Below, one piece after another: positions 33,344 to 38,142 of a stretch of 38,142 nucleotides of DNA. The notes beneath the pieces were generated by a model that saw only the letters and a program-made list of their open reading frames with translations, was not told where the DNA came from and searched no databases. Position numbers and translations under genes: made by a program. How positions within the stretch are numbered: position 1 is the first letter of the stretch; each line of letters starts with the position of its first letter. Source of the stretch: Pseudomonadota bacterium (GTDB lineage Bacteria > Pseudomonadota > Alphaproteobacteria > Rhizobiales > Rhizobiaceae); contig JAEWDP010000150.1 in NCBI GenBank assembly GCA_023390055.1, positions 1 to 38,142 on the forward strand, read 5' to 3'.

Positions 33344-33835
33344 TCAGCACAGCGCGTCGATTTCCTCATCGCTGAGGCTGTCGGGAAGAACCGTCACAGG
33401 GATCGGAAAGACCGCGCTTCGGCCCGCAACGGCCGACACCAGCGGCCCTGGTCCCTCCTTGGCGGACGCTGCGGCGAGGACCAGGATCGCGATATCACGA
33501 TCTTCTTCGACAAGTGCGTTGATCTGTTCGGGTGCATTGCCCTCACGGATAACAATCTCCGGATCGATACCGATGGTCTCGCGAACCTTTTGCGCCGTCT
33601 TTGCCATGATCGCGTCCGCTTCCTCGCGCGCTTCCGCACGCATGATGGCTTCCACACCCAGCCATTGCTGGAAGTCACCGTCAGCAATCACAAACAGCAG
33701 AATCAGCCCACCGTTGGAGTTCTTAGCCCGACGCCCGGCATAGCGAACAGCACGCTCGCATTCCGGCGTACCGTCGATCACCGCCATGAACTTGCGTCGG
33801 TGGCCTTCAAGTTGTGAAAGGCGTTTGGAAACCAT
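33344..33835 (-). CDS. Universal stress protein, UspA family
   Basis: A 163-residue single-domain Usp. It starts with FMAVIDGTPECERAVRYAGRRA after a short basic lead and ends with a domain containing AILVLAAASA and IPVTVLPD. The ATP-binding G-2x-G-9x-G(S/T) signature is not clear, so ATP binding is uncertain. It is encoded between nfu and trpS, as in other rhizobia. An AAGAGAG stretch precedes ATG 33835. A 10-bp hairpin sits in its leader. Confidence 0.88.
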   Translation of the reverse strand: MVSKRLSQLEGHRRKFMAVIDGTPECERAVRYAGRRAKNSNGGLILLFVIADGDFQQWLGVEAIMRAEAREEADAIMAKTAQKVRETIGIDPEIVIREGNAPEQINALVEEDRDIAILVLAAASAKEGPGPLVSAVAGRSAVFPIPVTVLPDSLSDEEIDALC

Positions 33836-33856
33836 GGCAGCTCTCTTCCTCCCGTG

Positions 33857-33879
33857 ATCTCGGCCCGACGGACCGAGAT
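33857..33879 (-). other. Leader hairpin upstream of the Usp gene
   Basis: On the minus strand ATCTCGGTCC and GGGCCGAGAT pair over 10 bp (one T-G pair) around a 3-nt loop, ending 21 nt before the ATG. No T run follows; a stability or translation element is plausible. Confidence 0.45.
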
Positions 33880-33940
33880 GGAAAATCTATACGAAAGCCT
33901 GAAAATGAAAACCCGGGCCTGTGTCGCCAACCTGCATCTG

Positions 33941-35005
33941 TCAACGCAGCAAGCCTATGATATCAAAGACGTCCGCCATTACACTTTGCGCCCTCGCACG
34001 TGCCCTCTCTCCGCCATCGCGCAAGATGGCATCGATATGCGTCGTGTCATCCATCAATCGGCGCATTTCAGCGGAAATCGGCGAAAGCACCTCGACTGCG
34101 AGGTCCGCGAGTGCCGGTTTGAAGCTGGAAAACTGCTGTCCACCGAACTCCTTGAGGACATCTTCCTTCTTCCTCTCCGAAAGTGCTGCATAGATCCCAA
34201 CTAGGTTTTCCGCTTCCGCACGCCCCTTCAGGCCTTCGACTTCGCTTGGCAACGAATCGGGGTCCGTCTTCGCCTTGCGAACCTTCTTCAAAATCGCGTC
34301 GGCATCGTCCATCAGGTTGATCCGCGACAGGTCGGACGGATCGGACTTGGACATCTTCTTGGTTCCGTCCTTCAAGGACATGACGCGAGGTGCCGGCCCG
34401 TCTATCAGCGGCTCTACCAACGGGAAATAGCCATGGACCGGCTCTTCACCAACAACCATGTCCACACCCTGGCCGGTCGCACGTATCCTCTCCTGAAAGT
34501 CGATATTAAACTTCTGGGCAATATCGCGCGTCAACTCCAGATGCTGCTTCTGATCGTCGCCGACCGGAACGTGCGTCGCACGGTAGACAAGAATATCGGC
34601 AGCCATCAGACTTGGATAGGCGAGCAGGCCGAGCGAGGCGTTTTCACGATCCTTGCCGGCCTTGTCCTTGAACTGCGTCATGCGGTTCATCCAGCCGATG
34701 CGCGCGACGCAGTTGAACACCCAGGCAAGTTCGGCGTGCTGTGGCACCGCCGACTGATTGAAGACAATGTGCTTGACCGGATCAATGCCCGAAGCAATGA
34801 ATGCCGCAGCAATCGAGCGTATCTGATTGCGCAGGTCATCATGTACGAGTTGTGCGGTGATGGCGTGCAGGTCAACGACGCAATAGATGCAATCATTGTT
34901 CTCCTGCAGGGCCACAAACTTTCGTATGGCTCCGAGATAGTTGCCGAGATGCAGGTTGCCCGTCGGCTGAACGCCCGAAAAAACGAGCGGCTGGAAGGTA
35001 TTCAT
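33941..35005 (-). CDS. trpS: Tryptophanyl-tRNA synthetase
   Basis: Charges tRNA-Trp. The 354-residue class I synthetase has the HIGH-type motif PTGNLHLGNY (14-23) and KMSKS (217-221), with GDDQKQHLELTRDIA between them. Length is normal for alphaproteobacteria. The ATG at 35005 is preceded by GAGGAC; a longer frame to 35044 would add 13 unlikely residues. The gene precedes the Usp gene by 105 nt. Confidence 0.97.
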   Translation of the reverse strand: MNTFQPLVFSGVQPTGNLHLGNYLGAIRKFVALQENNDCIYCVVDLHAITAQLVHDDLRNQIRSIAAAFIASGIDPVKHIVFNQSAVPQHAELAWVFNCVARIGWMNRMTQFKDKAGKDRENASLGLLAYPSLMAADILVYRATHVPVGDDQKQHLELTRDIAQKFNIDFQERIRATGQGVDMVVGEEPVHGYFPLVEPLIDGPAPRVMSLKDGTKKMSKSDPSDLSRINLMDDADAILKKVRKAKTDPDSLPSEVEGLKGRAEAENLVGIYAALSERKKEDVLKEFGGQQFSSFKPALADLAVEVLSPISAEMRRLMDDTTHIDAILRDGGERARARAQSVMADVFDIIGLLR

Positions 35006-35462
35006 CTTGTCCTCAAATAGGCTGGTGGAGGGCCCCAGGCCCAAAGGGCCAAGTCGCTAACGGTGAGGCTTATGCACGCCAGACAACGCCTTTACAATAC
35101 CCGAAAGATAGTCACGGCAATCTGCGGGGCGCCATCTTCTTGCCATATTCGAACCTGGATTGCGATCTCCACGCCTGATACCAGCAAGCCGACCACCCCT
35201 TAAATTGCCTATTATTTGGGCGACATGCGCAGCAAAATGACCGCCTCACGCGATCACGGACCTATCACAATCTGCTGATTTCAAACGTTTCCCGGCCATT
35301 CCTTCTTCGAGAGCAATCTCAGGTGGTCGCCTGATGCCACCCATGATTGTCGAATGTTCAAATTTCGAGCAAATCATCTTCATATTTGCGACACTTTCCG
35401 GAACGATTTTTCTCCAATCAAGAAAAGCCCAAGATGATCTCGGGTGCGTTCCGGGGAATACA
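35006..35462. other. Intergenic region between divergent trpS and peptidase genes
   Basis: 457 bp with no supported gene. The left part contains a trpS promoter candidate and a small GC hairpin (35038-35050). The middle and right parts, somewhat AT-richer near 35370-35430, show no feature I can name. Confidence 0.55.
35069..35097 (-). promoter_or_regulatory. Candidate promoter of trpS
   Basis: On the minus strand TTGTAA (35092-35097) and CATAAG (35069-35074) are 17 nt apart. The leader contains GGCCC-TTT-GGGCC, a 5-bp hairpin near its start. Confidence 0.35.
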
Positions 35463-35906
35463 ATGCGCATTGTCCATCATGTCGCACTTGCCTCGCTGCT
35501 TATTTTCAGCGTGAGTGGAATTGCAGAAGCCGGCGACAATCAGAAACGTCGCGGAAACCTTTTTAAACATGATTATTCCGCCGCCTATACTGTTCAGCGT
35601 GTGAGCGTCAAAACAAAGTGCTTTCCGACCAAGCTCAAGGCGATCCTCGCACATATTGCAGTCCGGACGGGAAAGAGGCCGGTGGTGACATCCGGCCACC
35701 GACCGCGTTCCGGCCGTTCGCAACACAGCCATTGCTACGCGGCCGATATCCGGGTTCCCGGCGTCCCGGAAAAGAGGATACTCGCAGCAGCCGCTTCTGC
35801 TCCGGGCATCGGCGGTATCGGCCGCTACTGCAACGGCATTGTCCACGTTGACATTGGCCCGAAGCGCACATGGGCCCATTGCGGCAAGCGCAAGAAGCGC
35901 TCGTGA
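35463..35906 (+). CDS. Putative exported M15/YcbK-like zinc peptidase
   Basis: A 147-residue protein with a signal peptide (MRIVHHVALASLLIFSVSG, cut probably after AEA at about 23). The segment VTSGHRP followed by SQHSHCYAADIRV and IVHVDIG matches the metal-site pattern of M15-type peptidases (ligands probably His88, Asp95 and His128). The glycine usual within the motif is cysteine here. Relatives act on peptidoglycan peptides or are of unknown role. I chose ATG 35463, which has GGGGAA upstream and starts the signal peptide; a longer frame exists from 35334. It ends 4 nt from the end of convergent murJ. Confidence 0.75.
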   Translation: MRIVHHVALASLLIFSVSGIAEAGDNQKRRGNLFKHDYSAAYTVQRVSVKTKCFPTKLKAILAHIAVRTGKRPVVTSGHRPRSGRSQHSHCYAADIRVPGVPEKRILAAAASAPGIGGIGRYCNGIVHVDIGPKRTWAHCGKRKKRS

Positions 35907-35910
35907 TTTC

Positions 35911-37476
35911 CTATGAGGCTGTCCGTTTGAGATTGCGCCGGATCATGCCGATATCGGCAGCACCAATGAGGAAGGCCACCGGGAAATAGACCGCCACCGC
36001 CAGAACCAGAAGGCATCCGAGCGCCAGAACCTGCTCGATGAGACCCGCCTGCGACGACAATGACGCTGATGCGTAGGGCAGGGCAAGGATAAGACCGCCA
36101 CCCATGATGCCTGCGGACACGAACAGCAAGAATGTGCGGCGAAGCAGCGCCCATTCCCAAACCAGATCACCCCGCCACAGCAACGTCGAAAACAGAAGCA
36201 CCGTGTTTATCCATCCTGCAACGACTTCGGCCGTTGCAATTCCGCGCTCGGCAAGGAATGGAAACAGCGTGATGGCCAGCCCACTATTCACGGCGACCGA
36301 AACCATTGTGAACCGCATAGGTGTCTTCGTATCCTCGCGCGCATAATATCCGGGCTGCAACGCCTTGATCATCACGAAACCCGGCAATCCGATCCCATAA
36401 ATGGCAAGGATGGATGCGACGATGGCCGTATTTTCCTCGACGAATGCTCCTCGTTCGTAAAGAACGCGAATGATCGGCTCCGACAGGACCCACAAACCAA
36501 CCGCAGCGGGCAATGTCAGGAACAGCACGAATTCCAACGAGCGGTTCTGGGTATTGATCGCTTCCCTGACCTGCCCGGCCTTCAACGCGCGCGACAATTC
36601 CGGTAAAAGGACGACTCCGACCGCAATTCCGACAACGCCGAGCGGCAATTGGTAGATACGATCTGCATATTGCAGTGCTGCGATTGCACCTTCCTTGCCC
36701 GACGCAACCGCCTGACCGATAATCTGGTTGATTTGCGTTATTCCGCCCGTGATCGCCGCCGGTATCGCCAATACGAGGAGCCGCTTAACATTCGGGGTCA
36801 TTTTCGGGCGGCGAAACCCGATTCGGATGCCCGCCTGCCTCACGGCAACGTAGACGATGGCAAGCTGAAGGACACCAGCTACCAGCACGCTCCATGACAA
36901 ATACCAGGCCGTCGTCAACGGGTCGGCCTTGTGCCACCAGGCATAAGCGAGTGCCGAGATCATCACGACATTCAAGAACACAGGCGCGACCGCCGCTGCG
37001 AAATAGCGATGCAGGGAGTTCAGCATTCCGCTCATCATTGCCGTTAACGACATGCACATGAGATAGGGAAACATTACCGTTGCGAGGCGCACGGTCATGG
37101 ACGACTTTTCCGGATCATCAGAAAAACCGGGCGCTATGATCCAATCAACCAGCCACGGCATTGCCAGTTGCATGCCGATGGTGATCAGCATCAGGGCGGA
37201 AAACAGGACGCCGAACACCTCTTCGGAGAACCGTTTGGCACCCTCGACGCCGTTCATCTCGATCTCCTTGGAGAACAACGGGACGAAGGCCGCATTGAAT
37301 GCGCCCTCGGCAAAAAGCCGCCGGAAAAGGTTCGGAAATCGAAAGGCCGCGTAGAAAACATCCGCCATCGGACCTGCACCGAGCGCCGCCGCCATCAGCA
37401 TTTCGCGGACAAAACCGAACATTCGGCTGCCGAGCGTTGCACCGCCGACAGTTGCAAATTTCCTAACGAGGCTCAT
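35911..37476 (-). CDS. murJ: Lipid II flippase MurJ
   Basis: Flips lipid-linked peptidoglycan precursor across the inner membrane. The 521-residue protein has about 14 membrane helices and the MVF-family N-terminus (KFATVGGATLGSRMFGFVRE), including the arginines of the central cavity and the FRFPNLFRRLFAEGAFN stretch. Its ATG overlaps the glnD stop by 3 nt (ATGA), the usual rhizobial glnD-murJ order. Next to it, tail to tail, lies a putative peptidoglycan-type peptidase gene. Confidence 0.97.
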   Translation of the reverse strand: MSLVRKFATVGGATLGSRMFGFVREMLMAAALGAGPMADVFYAAFRFPNLFRRLFAEGAFNAAFVPLFSKEIEMNGVEGAKRFSEEVFGVLFSALMLITIGMQLAMPWLVDWIIAPGFSDDPEKSSMTVRLATVMFPYLMCMSLTAMMSGMLNSLHRYFAAAVAPVFLNVVMISALAYAWWHKADPLTTAWYLSWSVLVAGVLQLAIVYVAVRQAGIRIGFRRPKMTPNVKRLLVLAIPAAITGGITQINQIIGQAVASGKEGAIAALQYADRIYQLPLGVVGIAVGVVLLPELSRALKAGQVREAINTQNRSLEFVLFLTLPAAVGLWVLSEPIIRVLYERGAFVEENTAIVASILAIYGIGLPGFVMIKALQPGYYAREDTKTPMRFTMVSVAVNSGLAITLFPFLAERGIATAEVVAGWINTVLLFSTLLWRGDLVWEWALLRRTFLLFVSAGIMGGGLILALPYASASLSSQAGLIEQVLALGCLLVLAVAVYFPVAFLIGAADIGMIRRNLKRTAS

Positions 37477-38142
37477 GCATCCGCCCTTGATCGTCGGCCT
37501 GCCCGGCCGGGAATGGGAGCGGGGGCAATAATACCCGAAGGCATTCTGCTGCGCAGTTCATCTTCCTGCTGCGCAACCACAGCCTTCAGCCTGGCCGTTA
37601 TATTGACCTGGCGGTTCTCGTTGGTGATCTTGGAGCCCACAAGATCGGTGACATAGAATGTATCGATAACTTTCTCGCCAAAAGTCGTGATGCGAGCGGA
37701 CAGAATGTCGAGCGACAGATCGGCAAGCACTGCCGTGATCTCAGCGAGCAGACCGGCCCGGTCAAGACACTCCACCTCGATGACGGTAAACTTGTTCGAC
37801 AGGCCATTGGAAACGATCACCGAGGGCTGAATGTTGAACGTCTTGTTTCCTTTCTTCGCCCTGGATCGCGTGGCGATGACCTCTGGCAGTTGCTTCTTGC
37901 CCGACAAAACATCTTCAATCATGCGCCCGATGGTGGCAGCCCGGCGCAGTTCGTCCTCGTCTATGACGAATTCGCGATTGACGAGGATAGTGTCCAGTGC
38001 CCGGCCATCGGATGTCGTAAAAATCTGGGCATCTGCAATGTTGGCGCCAGCTGCCGCACACGCTCCAGCGATTATCGACAGGAGGCGCGGATGATCGGGC
38101 GCCAGGACGGTAATTTCGGTGATCGCGTGGAAGGAATGCGTC
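37473..38142 (-). CDS. glnD: [Protein-PII] uridylyltransferase GlnD, C-terminal part (5' end outside the window)
   Basis: The bifunctional nitrogen sensor that uridylylates and deuridylylates PII proteins according to glutamine. The 222 visible residues hold the two C-terminal ACT domains, roughly 6-85 (ITEITVLAPDHPRLLSIIAG onward) and 118-190 (TVIEVECLDRAGLLAEITAVL onward), which bind glutamine. The catalytic nucleotidyltransferase and HD domains lie beyond the right edge. The tail ends with a Pro/Arg-rich stretch. It overlaps murJ, so envelope and nitrogen genes share a transcript. Confidence 0.95.
   Translation of the reverse strand, partial: THSFHAITEITVLAPDHPRLLSIIAGACAAAGANIADAQIFTTSDGRALDTILVNREFVIDEDELRRAATIGRMIEDVLSGKKQLPEVIATRSRAKKGNKTFNIQPSVIVSNGLSNKFTVIEVECLDRAGLLAEITAVLADLSLDILSARITTFGEKVIDTFYVTDLVGSKITNENRQVNITARLKAVVAQQEDELRSRMPSGIIAPAPIPGRAGRRSRADA

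Noticed and set aside
1..38142. CRISPR array, insertion sequence, toxin-antitoxin or defence locus
   Set aside because: No regularly spaced repeats, transposase or paired small genes were seen; the only mobile-element trace is at the left edge.

Overview
The window is core chromosome of an alphaproteobacterium in the order Hyphomicrobiales (Rhizobiales), most likely a Rhizobiaceae relative such as Rhizobium, Agrobacterium or Hoeflea. Support comes from rhizobial protein variants (arginine-sensitive type ArgB, Mur-type Fur, a PraR-like XRE regulator, the DUF1150 partner of Hsp20, MiaB/YbeZ/YbeY/CorC/Lnt in order) and from rhizobial gene neighbourhoods. Nearly everything is intact housekeeping DNA with even base composition. 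No insertion sequence, CRISPR array, secretion or defence locus was seen.

Layout. (1) Positions 1-332: the last codons of a probable serine recombinase run into the 3' end of a minus-strand tRNA-Arg(ACG) gene, which looks like the edge of an integrated element lying left of the window. (2) 333-4062, minus: an orphan sensor histidine kinase and a chemoreceptor. (3) 4478-8802, plus: rpmH-rnpA-yidC (translation and membrane insertion), then engB and argB. (4) 8983-12345: a DMT permease, a pyrimidine 5'-nucleotidase-like HAD enzyme, a secreted EF-hand protein and a LOG-family protein. (5) 12760-15402, plus: dapD, dapE and an uncharacterised membrane protein overlapping dapE. (6) 15390-17666, minus: truA, fmt and def. 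(7) 17789-21137: rmuC, a nucleoside hydrolase, Hsp20 and DUF1150. (8) 21150-23765, minus: trmB, metK and a PraR-like regulator. (9) 23998-33234, minus: lnt, corC-like, ybeY, ybeZ/phoH, miaB, plsC, mur, rimI, tsaB and nfu. (10) 33344-38142: uspA, trpS, an M15-like peptidase, murJ and the 3' end of glnD.

The genes mainly serve translation (L34, RNase P, Fmt, Def, TruA, TrmB, MiaB, TsaB, RimI, TrpS, tRNA-Arg), ribosome quality (YbeY, EngB), the cell envelope (YidC, Lnt, PlsC, MurJ, diaminopimelate synthesis), and nitrogen, methionine and metal control (GlnD, MetK, Mur, Nfu).

I see no clear new multi-gene system. The points worth following are the recombinase/tRNA-Arg boundary, a palindromic operator-like site upstream of metK, a terminator-like hairpin between metK and trmB, a perfect 14-bp palindrome upstream of the EF-hand gene, a heat-shock-type promoter candidate before hsp20, and the unnamed membrane protein in the dap cluster. 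Promoter and hairpin calls were made by eye.
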